DNA of 64,000 nucleotides from Acinetobacter sp. ASP199 (lineage in GTDB: Bacteria > Pseudomonadota > Gammaproteobacteria > Pseudomonadales > Moraxellaceae). This document shows positions 43,434 to 53,611 of the stretch, piece by piece; position 1 is the first letter of the stretch; each line of letters begins with the position of its first letter. The notes under the pieces were generated by a model. The model worked only from the letters and a program-made list of their open reading frames with translations, was not told the DNA's origin and did no database searches. A program made the translations under genes and the position numbers. The DNA lies in contig NZ_CP062182.1 in assembly GCF_022700675.1 (NCBI RefSeq), positions 310,001-374,000 of the forward strand. The letters are read 5' to 3'.

Positions 43434-44435
43434 ACTTTTTTCAACTCGCAATTGGAAAGCACCCAATGAAGCAATACACCCAACTTTCTCAAGATGAAAG
43501 ATACGAAATTTATGCTGCTTTGAAAAGCAAATCTTCAATCTCTACCCTTGCCAGGGAGCTTGGACGTTCTCGATCAACCCTTTATCGTGAGATCAAAAGA
43601 AATACTGGAAAACGTGGATATCGAGCTCAACAGGCAGAGAAATTTTCAAGTCAAAGACGATATCGATCCTCTTCACAAATGACAGATTTTGCTCTCGTTT
43701 ATATTCGTTATCTGATTGGCTTAGATTGGTCTCCTGAGCAAATTTCAGGTGCTTTAACACAACGAGGTTGGCTTGATGTGCCTTCACATGAATGGATTTA
43801 TCAGTATGTTTATCTAGATAAATCTAAAGGTGGTAAGCTCCACCTTCATTTAAGGCATCAAAAGAAATATCGTAAACGAGGTTATAAAAATACAGACCGT
43901 AGAGGCCAACTCGTTGATAGAACAAGTATTCACTGTCGCGATGAGGTCGTCGAGAAACGTCAACGCCTAGGTGATTTTGAAGGTGATACCGTGATAGGCA
44001 AGAATCACAAGGGGGCATTATTAACTCTGGTTGAGCGCAAAAGCTTGTATGTACATATCGTTCATTTGGGACAAACTAGAACCACAACTAAAACGATTTC
44101 GTGTGCTTTAGCATGTTTGCGCAGCAGTCATGCCTACAGTGTAACCTTTGATAATGGTAAGGAGTTCTCCGAGCACCGGCGGATAACGGAAGCAGGGATA
44201 GAGACGTACTTTGCAGATCCATACAAGTCGATTCAACGAGCCAGAAATGAAAATACCAATGGTCTGATCAGGCAATATCTGCCAAAATCATCTTCGTTTG
44301 ATGAAGTGTCAAATGAACAAATAGAGCAGATAGAATTTGCTCTCAATCATCGCCCTAGAAAAACACTAGGCTGGTATACGCCTAGTGAAGTTATGGCTGG
44401 TTTTTATACTGTTGCACTTGCTGCTTGAATCCGCC
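43434..44435 (+). mobile_element. IS30-family insertion sequence (ISAba125-like)
   Basis: The element carries one IS30 transposase gene. The ends are approximate: the right end, complemented, reads GGCGGATTCAAGCAGCAAGTGCAACAG as position 44409-44435, and the left end near TTTTTTCAACTCGCAATTGG (43436-43455) matches it imperfectly (TTCAA, GCAA and TG-AA shared). I could not find a certain target duplication. It lies between the HEPN-motif gene and the glyS terminator. Confidence 0.75.
43466..44428 (+). CDS. IS30-family transposase
   Basis: A 320-residue DDE transposase. An N-terminal helix-turn-helix (YTQLSQDERYEIYAAL...STLARELGRSRSTLYREIKRN) is followed by the catalytic core with Asp in GDFEGDTVIG, Asp in SVTFDNGKEFSEH and Glu in ARNENTNGLIRQYLPK. 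The reading frame is intact, so the element may be active. The ATG at 43466 fits the family start MKQYTQLSQ; an upstream TTG frame to 43403 is not needed. Confidence 0.93.
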   Translation: MKQYTQLSQDERYEIYAALKSKSSISTLARELGRSRSTLYREIKRNTGKRGYRAQQAEKFSSQRRYRSSSQMTDFALVYIRYLIGLDWSPEQISGALTQRGWLDVPSHEWIYQYVYLDKSKGGKLHLHLRHQKKYRKRGYKNTDRRGQLVDRTSIHCRDEVVEKRQRLGDFEGDTVIGKNHKGALLTLVERKSLYVHIVHLGQTRTTTKTISCALACLRSSHAYSVTFDNGKEFSEHRRITEAGIETYFADPYKSIQRARNENTNGLIRQYLPKSSSFDEVSNEQIEQIEFALNHRPRKTLGWYTPSEVMAGFYTVALAA

Positions 44436-44443
44436 GAAATAAA

Positions 44444-44471
44444 AAACCCGCTCTAAAGCGGGTTTTTTGAA
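44444..44471 (-). terminator. glyS terminator
   Basis: AAAAAACCCGCT and AGCGGGTTTTTT form a strong stem with a 4-base CTAA loop 12 bp past the glyS stop; it may also stop the IS30 transcript. Confidence 0.85.
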
Positions 44472-44482
44472 TCAATCAGAAC

Positions 44483-46552
44483 TTAATGCTGCAACACCGA
44501 AATATCAGCCACTTTCGTAAACAAGTCACGAAGTTGAGCAAGCATACGTAAACGGTTTGCTTTCAGATCAGCATCATCCGCCATGACCATGACACCATCA
44601 AAGAATGCATCGACTGGCGCACGAAGTGCAGCAAGTGCAGACAACGCAGCAGTGTAGTCTTTCGCAGCAAATAACGGCTCAACTTGAGGCGCAATTTTCG
44701 CAAGTTCAGCGAACAATGCTTTTTCAGCATCTTCAACCAGGTTAGCTTCAACCACAGCACCTTCAGGCGCAGTTTCTTTTGCTAAGATATTCGCAACACG
44801 CTTGTTGGCAGCAGCAAGCGCAGCCGCTTCAGGCAATGTGCGGAAGTGATTTACCGCATTTACACGCTTGTCAAAATCAAGCGGAGATTTTGGAGACAAT
44901 GCTTGAACGGCTTGAATCACATCAACAGCCACGCCTTGGTCTTCGTATTTCGCACGGTAACGACCTTCAAGGAATGCAACCGCATCAGCTAAAGTCTTAT
45001 CGTGATCTTTCAATACATCGCCATAGGCAGCAAGTGCAAGTTTGATCAAATCTTCAATTGAAACATCAAGCTCGTTTTCAGTCACAAGACGCAAAATACC
45101 AATTGCAGAACGACGCAGTGCAAACGGGTCTTTAGAACCTGTAGGCGCTTGACCGATACCGAAAATACCTGTGAGCGTGTCTAAACGATCCGCAAGGGCA
45201 ATCGTAGTACCTGTCTTAGTTTTCGGTAAAACGTCACCTGCAAATTTAGGCAAGTATTGCTCACCTAAAGACTCAGCCACTTCAGCATTTTCACCTTCAA
45301 GACGTGCGTAGTAAGTACCCGCGATCCCTTGAAGTTCTGGGAATTCACCCACAAGCTCAGATGTTAAGTCACATTTTGCAAGAAGGGCAGCTTTTTCAGC
45401 ATCTTCCGCTTTAGCGCCAGTAATCGGTGCAAGTGCTACAGCCAATTTCGCAATACGTGTCGATTTGTCCCAAAGCGTACCCAATTCAGCTTGGAATACC
45501 ATGTTTGCAAGTTTCTCTTTACGAGATGCAAGCGGTTGCTTTTGATCTTGTAAGAAGAAGAATTCAGCATCTGACAAACGTGGACGAACAACTTTCTCGT
45601 TACCTTCAATAATTTGTGTCGGGTCTTTCGACTCAATGTTTGACACAGTAATGAAGTAAGGTTGAAGTTTATTGTCGCTATTCACTAAGCAGAAGTACTT
45701 TTGGTTGTCCTGCATTGTAGTGATGAGTGCTTCTTGAGGAACCGCAAGGAAGCGTTCTTCGAAGCTTGCACGAAGCGCAACAGGCCATTCAACCAATGCA
45801 GTCACTTCGTCACGAAGATCCGCAGGCACGATTGCAATAGCATTTACTTCATCAGCCAATGCTTTCACTTGTTGGTCGATGATCGCCTGACGCTCTTCAA
45901 AAGAAGCCACAACGTAAGCTGCTTTTAACTTCGCTAAGTAGTCGTCAGCGTGCGTTAAAGTGATCGCTTCAGGTGCATGGAAACGGTGACCGAATGTTAC
46001 GTTACCCGCTTTGTGATCTTGAATGGTTGCATCAACCACATCGTTGTCTTTTAACAACACCACCCATTTTACCGGACGTACGAATTCGGTACGGCTTGCT
46101 GCTGAACGCATGCGTTTTGCGATTGGTAGGTTGTCTAAAGCATTTTGTAAAATTTGCGGTAAAAGTACATTAAGGTTTTGACCTTTCACGTCTTTTAGGT
46201 AGCACACTTTTTCAATTTTACCTGCTTGGAAAGTCGATACTTGATCAACCGTGATGCCTTGACCACGCATAAAGCCTTCCAAAGCTTTAGTTGGTTTTCC
46301 TTCAGCATCAAATGCCGCTTGTTTTGCAGGGCCGTCAAAACGCTTTTGCGTGTCTGCTTGTGCGCCATCTACATTAACAATTTTTAATGCCAAGCGACGT
46401 GGTGCTGCATAGGCTTCGATAGAATCAAACGCAAGACCTGCATCTTTTAAGCCTTTTACTGTTTCTGCTTGCAGCGCATCACGTAATTTTTTCAGGCTTT
46501 TTGGTGGAAGTTCTTCACAACCCAATTCGAACAAAACGGTATGTTTAGACAT
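44483..46552 (-). CDS. glyS: glycyl-tRNA synthetase beta subunit
   Basis: GlyS binds and, with GlyQ, charges tRNA-Gly as an alpha2-beta2 enzyme; the beta subunit recognises the tRNA. The 689-residue protein has the usual length, starting [16 protein letters not shown], with the HD-like middle segment and a C-terminal anticodon-binding helical region (about 560-680; [18 protein letters not shown]). Its ATG shares a base with the glyQ stop (TAATG), which ensures coupled synthesis. Confidence 0.97.
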   Translation of the reverse strand: MSKHTVLFELGCEELPPKSLKKLRDALQAETVKGLKDAGLAFDSIEAYAAPRRLALKIVNVDGAQADTQKRFDGPAKQAAFDAEGKPTKALEGFMRGQGITVDQVSTFQAGKIEKVCYLKDVKGQNLNVLLPQILQNALDNLPIAKRMRSAASRTEFVRPVKWVVLLKDNDVVDATIQDHKAGNVTFGHRFHAPEAITLTHADDYLAKLKAAYVVASFEERQAIIDQQVKALADEVNAIAIVPADLRDEVTALVEWPVALRASFEERFLAVPQEALITTMQDNQKYFCLVNSDNKLQPYFITVSNIESKDPTQIIEGNEKVVRPRLSDAEFFFLQDQKQPLASRKEKLANMVFQAELGTLWDKSTRIAKLAVALAPITGAKAEDAEKAALLAKCDLTSELVGEFPELQGIAGTYYARLEGENAEVAESLGEQYLPKFAGDVLPKTKTGTTIALADRLDTLTGIFGIGQAPTGSKDPFALRRSAIGILRLVTENELDVSIEDLIKLALAAYGDVLKDHDKTLADAVAFLEGRYRAKYEDQGVAVDVIQAVQALSPKSPLDFDKRVNAVNHFRTLPEAAALAAANKRVANILAKETAPEGAVVEANLVEDAEKALFAELAKIAPQVEPLFAAKDYTAALSALAALRAPVDAFFDGVMVMADDADLKANRLRMLAQLRDLFTKVADISVLQH

Positions 46553-47571
46553 TATTTGCTCTCCTTAGATTCAACTTTTGCTTCTGCTTCTGCTTCTGCT
46601 TCTGCTTCTGCTTCTGCTTCAACTTGTGCTTTGAGCTGTGCCAACACTTCATCACGTAAAGCAGGTTCTGCCATTGGGAAACCAAGTTCCGCACGTGCTG
46701 CTACATAGCTGGTCGCAATAGAACGTGCCAATGTACGTACACGTAAAATGTAACGCTGACGTTCAGTCACAGAAATCGCGCCACGTGCATCGAGTAAGTT
46801 AAAGCTGTGTGATGCTTTAACCACTTGCTCGTATGCAGGTAACGGAAGTTTTGCTTCGATTAAACGAGATGCTTCAGCTTCGTAGAAGTCAAACAGTTCA
46901 AACAGTTTATCAACCGGTGCATATTCAAAGTTATACGTCGATTGTTCCACTTCATTTTGATGGAATACGTCACCATAAGTCACAGTGCCGAACTGACCTT
47001 TGGTCCAAACAAGATCGTAAACAGAATCGACACCTTGCAGGTACATGGCAAGACGTTCAAGACCGTAGGTAATTTCGCCTGTAACCGGATAGCACTCAAC
47101 ACCACCGACTTGCTGGAAGTAAGTGAACTGCGTCACTTCCATACCATTTAACCAAACTTCCCAACCCAAGCCCCAGGCACCCAGTGTCGGAGATTCCCAG
47201 TTGTCTTCTACAAAACGGATGTCGTGTACAAGTGGGTCAATGCCAATCGCTTTAAGCGAGTCGAGGTACAACTGTTGGATGTTGTCTGGGTTTGGCTTCA
47301 ATACCACTTGGAATTGGTAGTAGTGTTGCAAACGGTTCGGGTTTTCACCATAACGACCATCTTTCGGACGACGTGATGGCTGAACATATGCAGCGTTCCA
47401 GGTTTCAGGACCTAATGCGCGTAGGAAAGTTGCAGTGTGGAATGTCCCTGCACCCATTTCCATGTCGTAAGGTTGTAAAACGACGCAGCCTTGCTCCGCC
47501 CAGTAGTTTTGTAAGGCAAGAATTAAGCCTTGGAAGGTATCAATATGCGATATGGCGCGACTCATGGTCAT
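46552..47571 (-). CDS. glyQ: glycyl-tRNA synthetase alpha subunit
   Basis: GlyQ carries the class II catalytic site that makes glycyl-adenylate. Family blocks [44 protein letters not shown] and [16 protein letters not shown] (given by position 13-30, 66-92, 143-158) are intact. At 339 residues it is about 35 longer than usual because of a C-terminal tail of alternating Glu-Ala coded by a hexanucleotide tandem repeat (46580-46620). The start is ATG 47571 or the one two codons later; neither has a strong ribosome site. It precedes glyS with a one-base overlap. Confidence 0.97.
   Translation of the reverse strand: MTMSRAISHIDTFQGLILALQNYWAEQGCVVLQPYDMEMGAGTFHTATFLRALGPETWNAAYVQPSRRPKDGRYGENPNRLQHYYQFQVVLKPNPDNIQQLYLDSLKAIGIDPLVHDIRFVEDNWESPTLGAWGLGWEVWLNGMEVTQFTYFQQVGGVECYPVTGEITYGLERLAMYLQGVDSVYDLVWTKGQFGTVTYGDVFHQNEVEQSTYNFEYAPVDKLFELFDFYEAEASRLIEAKLPLPAYEQVVKASHSFNLLDARGAISVTERQRYILRVRTLARSIATSYVAARAELGFPMAEPALRDEVLAQLKAQVEAEAEAEAEAEAEAKVESKESK
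46580..46620. repeat. hexanucleotide tandem repeat in the glyQ 3' end
   Basis: GCTTCT is repeated nearly seven times without interruption. On the coding strand it gives (Glu-Ala)7 at the GlyQ C-terminus. The 6 bp unit keeps the reading frame when copies are gained or lost. Confidence 0.9.
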
Positions 47572-47659
47572 CCACTTAAAATTAGAGAAAAATTGTGCTT
47601 GATTATAAGGATTTTGCGAAGGCGTGGCAAAGGTTATCCATCAATTGCCTAGGCTGCTT

Positions 47660-48118
47660 TTATTCGGCTGCCGATACAGCCTGCTCATGCGCACACAGAC
47701 TGAGAAAGATAAAAAATCCAACAGAGGGCAGGCTAAAACAGGAAATCATGAACAGGGTGCTAAGCAGGTCATCGGAACTTAAGGCATAAGCTAAAATGAG
47801 TGTCCCCAGAATACCCACTACCACAATACTGAAAATATGAAACTGCCGCAGATGGTGTAATAGGAACAGGCTGATACATAAAGGAATATAGATCAGACAG
47901 AGATAAAACAGCAGCCCGAAAATATACATGATCAGCATAAAGGTCACCATCGAGAGTAGAAGTGAGCTCGAAGTCATGGCCAGGAATAACAAGTGCAAGA
48001 TCAGTAGCACGAACATGAAAGGACCATAGAGTGCGGCTAAGCCGAGCACAGGGGCCAGCAACAGTTGTACTGCAATTCCGGTTTTGGTCTGTCGTAAAGG
48101 CTGTATCAGAAAGTGCAT
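47660..48118 (-). CDS. hypothetical polytopic membrane protein
   Basis: A 152-residue, very hydrophobic protein with four likely membrane helices (about 14-34, 38-75, 80-100 and 105-145) and little else. The frame stays open to 48283, but the preferred start is the ATG at 48118 (MHFLIQPLRQTKTG), with a typical basic N-terminus; there is no good ribosome site for either. It is divergent from the HPP-CBS gene. Function unknown. Confidence 0.55.
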   Translation of the reverse strand: MHFLIQPLRQTKTGIAVQLLLAPVLGLAALYGPFMFVLLILHLLFLAMTSSSLLLSMVTFMLIMYIFGLLFYLCLIYIPLCISLFLLHHLRQFHIFSIVVVGILGTLILAYALSSDDLLSTLFMISCFSLPSVGFFIFLSLCAHEQAVSAAE

Positions 48119-48303
48119 AGTTTTTATTCTAGTTTGAGAGAAGAAAATACGCCGGTTAAGCGCGGCTCTGATTATATTTTTTAGATAGAGCACCCTCAGC
48201 ATAAGCAGAAAAACCAATGAGTAAAAGATATAAAATAAATACATCTTTAAAGCTTGGGGTTTTATAATGCCTGCACTCCCCAAAACAATAATTCAGGCCA
48301 ACC

Positions 48304-49413
48304 GTGTTGCATAGTTCCTTAGAATGGCTACAAAGCCTCAAGCCAGATTTTAAAATTCTCCCTGTCAAAGACCGTATCCTGTGTGGTTTAGGTGCGTTGA
48401 TTGGTCTGGCATTGTCATCTTTAATCAGTCTGTGGGCGCTGGGTGACTTTCAGGCCTGGTATATCGCACCGATGGGTGCATCCTCAGTATTGTTATTCGC
48501 CGTACCTGCCAGTCCACTTGCGCAACCGTGGAATATGGTGGTCGGAAATACCATTGCCTCGATCGTGGGGGTGAGCTGTACTTTGCTGTTTCCAAGCCTG
48601 ACGCTTGCATTCAGTCTGGCAGTAGCAATCGCTATTATTTTAATGCTGAGTACCGATTCTCTGCATCCACCGAGCGGGGCGGTGGCGATTACCGCGGTAC
48701 TGGGCGGAAATGCCATTCATGAACTGGGTTATGCCTTTGTATTCTATCCGGTATTGCTGAACTCGGTACTGTTAATGGTGGTAGCGATTGTATTTAACCG
48801 GATGCTGGGTAAGGCTTATCCGCAGCAGCTGCAGCTTAACACCCGTTCCAAAGATCCAACCCCAACTCAGAAAGTCACGATTCAGCCGCAGGATATCCAG
48901 GCGGTGTTAGATCAACAGACCCAGTTGCTGGATATCAGTGAATATGACCTGCAAAAAATCATTCTGGAAGCGCAGAGCAAGGCCAGTGAACGTGCTGATA
49001 GCCCATTTCTGTGTCAGGACATCATGAGTAAAGACGTGGCTAGCCTGCAGGAAAGTGATGATATTCGACATGCTTTGGCGAAGTTTCGACAGATGAATCT
49101 GATGAGCCTGCCAGTAGTGAATGCTGAGAAAAAACTGGTGGGGACTTTGGCGATGTATCAGCTGGTGGAATGGTTTGAGCGTGCTACCGACATTCGTAAT
49201 GGCTGGGAATCAGAAGTAGGACATATCATGAGCCGAAAGGTAGTGACTGTACAGCCAGGTCAGCCGATTCAGGACTTGGTGCCATATTTTGTTGAGCGTT
49301 CCTTCAACTATATTCCGGTGCTGGACGAAGGTCAGTTGGTCGGTATCATCAGTCGCGCTGACATAATTGCTGCTTTATATCAGGAGTTAAATCACTTCAA
49401 ACTGAGTGCCTGA
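48304..49413 (+). CDS. HPP-family membrane protein with two CBS domains
   Basis: A 369-residue protein. The N-terminal half is an HPP domain of four membrane helices with the motifs PMGASSVLLFAVPASPLAQP and DSLHPPSGAVA (about 125-136). The C-terminal half holds two CBS domains (about 240-295 and 310-365; DIMSKDVASLQESD and IMSRKVVTVQPGQPI), which sense adenosine nucleotides. HPP proteins are linked to nitrite transport in plastids and cyanobacteria; the substrate here is unknown. The start is GTG 48304 (or TTG 48307). It ends at a terminator shared with the convergent transporter gene. Confidence 0.88.
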   Translation: MLHSSLEWLQSLKPDFKILPVKDRILCGLGALIGLALSSLISLWALGDFQAWYIAPMGASSVLLFAVPASPLAQPWNMVVGNTIASIVGVSCTLLFPSLTLAFSLAVAIAIILMLSTDSLHPPSGAVAITAVLGGNAIHELGYAFVFYPVLLNSVLLMVVAIVFNRMLGKAYPQQLQLNTRSKDPTPTQKVTIQPQDIQAVLDQQTQLLDISEYDLQKIILEAQSKASERADSPFLCQDIMSKDVASLQESDDIRHALAKFRQMNLMSLPVVNAEKKLVGTLAMYQLVEWFERATDIRNGWESEVGHIMSRKVVTVQPGQPIQDLVPYFVERSFNYIPVLDEGQLVGIISRADIIAALYQELNHFKLSA

Positions 49414-49444
49414 TTTGGACTGATTTAGATATATCTTTTAAAAT

Positions 49445-49472
49445 AAAAAAGCACGCCGTGGCGTGCTTTTTC
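49445..49472. terminator. bidirectional terminator
   Basis: AAAAAGCACGCC pairs with GGCGTGCTTTTT with a very small loop, between the convergent HPP-CBS and DASS genes. Confidence 0.85.
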
Positions 49473-49488
49473 ATGTCGAAAATGGCGT

Positions 49489-50898
49489 TTAGATAAAGTA
49501 CCAATATACAAATAGTGATACCAAGAATACGCACATGATGTTGAGCACAAATCCGACTTTCATCATTTCTGATTGTTGGACATGACCTGTACCAAATACA
49601 ATCGCATTTGGTGGTGTTGCTACAGGAAGCATAAAGGCACAAGAAGCACCAATACCAATCACAATGACTAGAATCTCTTTAGGCATACCCATTTGATCTG
49701 CAATAGCAGCAAATACAGGTACAAGTAAAGCAGCAGAAGCGGTGTTACTGGTAAATTCAGTCAAGAAGATAATGAAGGTTGCGACCACGAAGATAATCAC
49801 CAGTGGTGATGCATCACCAAAGGCATTAGCAAGGGTTTGTCCGAGAACCAATGAGCTACCAGAATCTTTGAGAACAGCGCTCAGCGTTAAACCACCACCA
49901 AATAGGTAAAGCACACCCCAGTCGGTATTATCGGAAATCTGTTTCCATGTTGCCGTACCTAAAATCACCACCATACATGCAGCGACAATCGCAACCCATG
50001 TATCTGGTTGAGAGATACCGAACATTTCAGTCAATTTTTTACTGAAAATCCAGGCAATCGCGGTACAGATAAACAACAGCATGGTTGCAATACGTGTGCC
50101 TGTCCAAGGAATATCTTCAGTAACAAATTGCACTTTGTGATTCAATTTCGGGCGCAGTACCAAATATAAACTCACCAACATTGCAGGGAGGATAATGAAC
50201 ATCATTGGTAAACCAATTTTCATCCAGTCTGCAAAGTCATAATCAAGCGCTTTGGCTGCAATCGCATTCGGTGGAGAGCCGACAATAGTCCCCAGACCAC
50301 CAATACTTGCTGAGTAGGCAATACCTAACAGAATAAACACGAAAGTTTTACGATCTTTGTTTACATCCAGGTGTGAGAGTAAGCCGAGCGCAAGTGGAAG
50401 CATCATGGCTGCAGTTGCAGTGTTGGAAATCCACATGGATAGGGCAGCAGTCACGATAAAAATTGCCAAAACGGAAATCCCTAAATGTCCACCTGACATC
50501 GAGATAATCCACATTGCAATTTTTTTATCCAGTTTTTGGATATGTAAAGCCGCGGCTAAAGCAAAACCGCCGAAGAATAAAAAGATTACCGGGTCAGCAA
50601 AGGTTTGAAGTGCCACTTTGGTGGTAATCGGTACAAGTTCATCACCTTTTGCCATGGGCATGGCTAAAAGGACGGCTAATACGGGCACCAATAAAGCCGT
50701 AATGGTGATGTGAATCGCTTCAGTCAGCCATAAAATGGCAATAAAGGTCAGCAGGGCAAGACCTTTATTGGCATTTTGGTCATACGGTAAAATGTTGTAT
50801 AAGCCGAACGATAGAAGCGCAGCGATGATAATAATCACCCAGCCTTTGACAACCCCCTTGGGCATAGCATTGGTGGGCGTAGCAAAATTTTCAGTCAT
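49489..50898 (-). CDS. DASS-family sodium/anion symporter (SLC13-like)
   Basis: A 469-residue inner-membrane transporter with about 11-12 helices, of the divalent anion/sodium symporter family, which imports dicarboxylates, citrate or sulfate. Two SNT-type motifs, SNTATAAMML (about 158-167) and TSNTASAALLVPVF (about 383-396), form the paired substrate and sodium sites. The late motif ATPPNAIVFGTGHV (about 429-442) is typical of the dicarboxylate branch. GGAG before the ATG supports the start. The exact anion is not determined by sequence. Confidence 0.93.
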   Translation of the reverse strand: MTENFATPTNAMPKGVVKGWVIIIIAALLSFGLYNILPYDQNANKGLALLTFIAILWLTEAIHITITALLVPVLAVLLAMPMAKGDELVPITTKVALQTFADPVIFLFFGGFALAAALHIQKLDKKIAMWIISMSGGHLGISVLAIFIVTAALSMWISNTATAAMMLPLALGLLSHLDVNKDRKTFVFILLGIAYSASIGGLGTIVGSPPNAIAAKALDYDFADWMKIGLPMMFIILPAMLVSLYLVLRPKLNHKVQFVTEDIPWTGTRIATMLLFICTAIAWIFSKKLTEMFGISQPDTWVAIVAACMVVILGTATWKQISDNTDWGVLYLFGGGLTLSAVLKDSGSSLVLGQTLANAFGDASPLVIIFVVATFIIFLTEFTSNTASAALLVPVFAAIADQMGMPKEILVIVIGIGASCAFMLPVATPPNAIVFGTGHVQQSEMMKVGFVLNIMCVFLVSLFVYWYFI

Positions 50899-50997
50899 AA
50901 AAACTCCACGATAAGTAATTAATTTAATGAATGTTCAGTTTTTATAGTTGTACTTTAACGCTTTGTGAATGAAGAAAATATACTACCTATAGATGAT

Positions 50998-51765
50998 TTA
51001 AGAATGTTGTAATAGTGCAACACCTTGCCAAAGCGCGTGTAGCGCAAATGCCATGAGGACCATTAAAACCACGACTTTAAAATGCTGCGCAGCTAAGACA
51101 TGGCGTAGGCGACTACCCAGCCAAATGCCAAAAAGGGCAAAGAGTGTGATGAGAATGAGAAGATTAAATTCAGGGCGCTGGAAGCTGAGTATGACCGGTG
51201 TAAGCATCGCCAGTTGTACCCATTTGCTGGCGACAAAACATAAGTTACTGACCACCACGATTTCAACTTTGGCAAGTCGGGCACTAAGTAAATACATCAT
51301 CAGGAAGGGTGCCATCGCATTGGTTGCACCGCCAATGAGACCTGCAAGCGCACCAAAGATCAGCATGTTTTGGGTATTGCTGGCGAGACTGAAAGGTTGG
51401 CGACGAAACTGATCTAGCACATAGATCAGCATACTGACTCCCATCAGTAATTTGAGATAAGCCTGATCTACAAATAAGAGTAACTTGACCCCCAAAATGC
51501 TACCAATCAAACTGCTGAGTACCAAAGGCCAAAACTTTTGCGTGTAATAGCGCAGACTTTGTTGCCAGGAGCGGGTAGGGTCTGCACCTAGCATGACCAT
51601 ATTTAAAATTAGGCAAGGAAGCGTCACCAAAGCAACTGCATGGGCGAGATCATAATGGCTCGACAGTGCAGCAGTACTCATCATCGGGAAGCCAATACCA
51701 CTTATTCCATGCAGTACGGCGGCCATTAGACAGAGACCGAGAATGATCCCTTCGTGTTGTGTCAT
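50998..51765 (-). CDS. sulfite exporter TauE/SafE family permease
   Basis: A 255-residue membrane protein with eight likely helices, of the TSUP (TauE/SafE, DUF81) family that moves sulfite, sulfoacetate or related small anions. The family's pattern of two repeated four-helix halves is visible, with GISGIGFPMMSTAAL near the start and GALAGLIGGATNAMAPFLMMYLL (about 133-155) at the start of the second half. It lies 99 bp upstream of the DASS gene on the same strand, but with its own gap; the two might share a role in anion movement. Confidence 0.88.
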   Translation of the reverse strand: MTQHEGIILGLCLMAAVLHGISGIGFPMMSTAALSSHYDLAHAVALVTLPCLILNMVMLGADPTRSWQQSLRYYTQKFWPLVLSSLIGSILGVKLLLFVDQAYLKLLMGVSMLIYVLDQFRRQPFSLASNTQNMLIFGALAGLIGGATNAMAPFLMMYLLSARLAKVEIVVVSNLCFVASKWVQLAMLTPVILSFQRPEFNLLILITLFALFGIWLGSRLRHVLAAQHFKVVVLMVLMAFALHALWQGVALLQHS

Positions 51766-51870
51766 CCTGAATCCATTGCAAAGGGTTTTTCACTAAGCTA
51801 TATGGAAATCAGCCGGTTGGCAAAGGCTAGAGAAATAATTTAACAATTCATTGAATTGCTTAAAGCAGGC

Positions 51871-51907
51871 AAAAAAAAGCTGTGGTCATTAGGGGAAATG
51901 CCACAGC
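51871..51907 (-). terminator. pspC terminator
   Basis: Read on the minus strand GCTGTGG and CCACAGC form a 7 bp stem with a 15-base loop, followed by eight T. Confidence 0.75.
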
Positions 51908-51952
51908 GCAAAAGGGGTAAAGGGAATTAACTATCTACTCTATAAAAGAAGC

Positions 51953-52222
51953 TTATAACGGATCTTTATTGACATCACGAATTGGTCGTTGATAGCCCAT
52001 AGACTGATATGGGGTATGTTCAACCATAGCTTGCTTTTTTGGCATGACCAGCCAAAGTACAAGATAAACCAAGATACCTGGGAAAGCGGCACTCATGATA
52101 GAGATCACCACGAAAATCAGACGCAGTAAATTTGCATTCCAACCAAAACGTTCAGCAATACCACCCATCACACCTGCAATCATGTTCGAGCGGTTAGAGC
52201 GATATAAACCAACATTGGCCAT
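51953..52222 (-). CDS. PspC-domain envelope stress protein
   Basis: An 89-residue protein with a PspC domain: LYRSNRSNMIAGVMGGIAERFGW (about 6-28) and a hydrophobic helix LRLIFVVISIMSAAFPGILVYLVLWLVMP (about 33-61). PspC-type proteins sense inner-membrane stress and in the phage-shock system act with PspB; here no pspA or pspB gene is near. AAGGAG seven bases before the ATG gives a strong ribosome site. It forms its own unit with a terminator behind it. Confidence 0.92.
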   Translation of the reverse strand: MANVGLYRSNRSNMIAGVMGGIAERFGWNANLLRLIFVVISIMSAAFPGILVYLVLWLVMPKKQAMVEHTPYQSMGYQRPIRDVNKDPL

Positions 52223-52458
52223 TCAGGTCTCCTTAACCATTGAGATAAAAGAACAATGACGTTCCTATTAAAATATGGAGCTAAGTTATTCTTTTTAAAG
52301 TGTCTAAATGCGGTTTATTCGTAAATTTATGTAAATTTAGATTAAGTATTTTTCTCGGAATCTTTAACATGAAGCCAAAGGTTCCTGAATTCAATAATAA
52401 TCGTCTACCTTTGATTTTATAAAAAAACGCTTGGCTGTTCATCATCTGGTTGAATTAA

Positions 52459-53214
52459 ATGAAATTTAAAGTTTTTAAAGCTTTCAAGACACTGGAGTAT
52501 CGGCTTGGGGTGATATTGCTGGGTACACTCGGGCTGATGGGTTGTGAGCGTCATTCGGGTAAGCCGATCAGTGATAATGAACTTCAGTTGTCCCATAAAG
52601 AGGGGGTGGCTGTTTCCCTTGCCAATCAAGCTCTAGATGAAAATACGCCAGCCAAGAGGCTGACTGATATTGCCGGTCATGCTACTTTTAGAGAAGAAGA
52701 TGGCTTTAATGAGCAGCCTATTCCAGATTATGCGGTCGACTTCGTTGGACGCTATTACACGGAAGTCAGTTGTGACGATGGCTTTTCTCCCTGCAAAAAT
52801 GGCAAGGCAATGTTTATTCTTACCCTTGCCCCAAATGGTCTGGTATATCGCAGTATCTTGCAGCATGGTCAGGTATTTACCTTTCAAAACAAGATGGCGA
52901 CACCTTATTCAACCTATCGCAAAGATCGTTGGGAATTAAATCCGACACGTAAGGAGCTGGTGATCTACCGTAAGGAAGGCCTGGTTCTGTATTATACCGT
53001 TAAAGATAATACCAAGCTGGTGATGAATATTGCAAAAACTCAGGAAGAGAATCATCACGAACTGATGGATCAGCATTATGTGCTGCCACGTATATCCTAT
53101 GAGCTGGTGAAAGATGTGAATGATCAATTATTGACTTCGCCAGAAATAGGCGATGGTGGACTTAAAAAAGCTGACCAAATTAGGGATGAATTGAAACAGC
53201 CCAAATACAGATAA
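52459..53214 (+). CDS. hypothetical lipoprotein
   Basis: A 251-residue lipoprotein with a long N-terminal region (MKFKVFKAFKTLEYRLGVILLGTLGLMGC; lipobox LMGC, Cys29). The mature part has a paired cysteine motif CDDGFSPC (about 109-116), which could form a disulfide loop, and a beta-rich domain with IQ-like strands to about residue 215. I do not recognise it; NlpE-like copper/stress lipoproteins share the CxxC idea, but the spacing differs. There is no ribosome site of note before the ATG. Confidence 0.7.
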   Translation: MKFKVFKAFKTLEYRLGVILLGTLGLMGCERHSGKPISDNELQLSHKEGVAVSLANQALDENTPAKRLTDIAGHATFREEDGFNEQPIPDYAVDFVGRYYTEVSCDDGFSPCKNGKAMFILTLAPNGLVYRSILQHGQVFTFQNKMATPYSTYRKDRWELNPTRKELVIYRKEGLVLYYTVKDNTKLVMNIAKTQEENHHELMDQHYVLPRISYELVKDVNDQLLTSPEIGDGGLKKADQIRDELKQPKYR

Positions 53215-53263
53215 AAAATACAGATAAAAATTATAACAAGATTAAGAGAAAACCGCAGATTGG

Positions 53264-53330
53264 GGTGCAGGACTTAAAACCAGGATCCATAGCTTAAGAA
53301 TCTATTGCTCTACCAAGTGGACTAATCACG
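53264..53330 (-). pseudogene. decayed tRNA-Lys-like sequence
   Basis: On the minus strand the D-arm part TTAGTCCACTTGGTAGAGCA closely follows the tRNA-Lys genes upstream (TTAGCTCAGTTGGTAGAGCA). The anticodon loop reads TTCTTAA, giving CTT at the anticodon place (Lys). The T-arm (GGTTTTAAGTCC) and acceptor stem no longer pair well. It lies 3' of the tRNA-Lys array in the same direction. Confidence 0.6.
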
Positions 53331-53463
53331 CACAAATATACCTAAAACAATTCAAACATATTTTAAAAGTGGCATAGCGAAAATTCGGAAAAGGCAAATC
53401 AAAACCATGATCAGTTGATTGGAATATATAGATTTGATTCTCTTCGCAGACTGGAAGAAAGAA

Positions 53464-53539
53464 TGGTGGGTCGTCCGCGACTCGAACGCGGGACCAACGG
53501 ATTAAAAGTCCGCTGCTCTACCAACTGAGCTAACGACCC
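53464..53539 (-). tRNA. tRNA-Lys (TTT), copy 1
   Basis: 76 bases including an encoded CCA end. The full cloverleaf is visible: acceptor GGGTCGT/ACGACCC, D-arm AGCTCAGTTGGTAGAGCA, anticodon loop CTTTTAA and T-arm with TTCGAGT. Identical to the two upstream copies. Confidence 0.97.
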
Positions 53540-53611
53540 TGAGGAGTAGAAATGATGAAGATCATTTTTACGACGCAAGATTTGGTAATTGCGCTATCCC
53601 GAAGGATAAGA

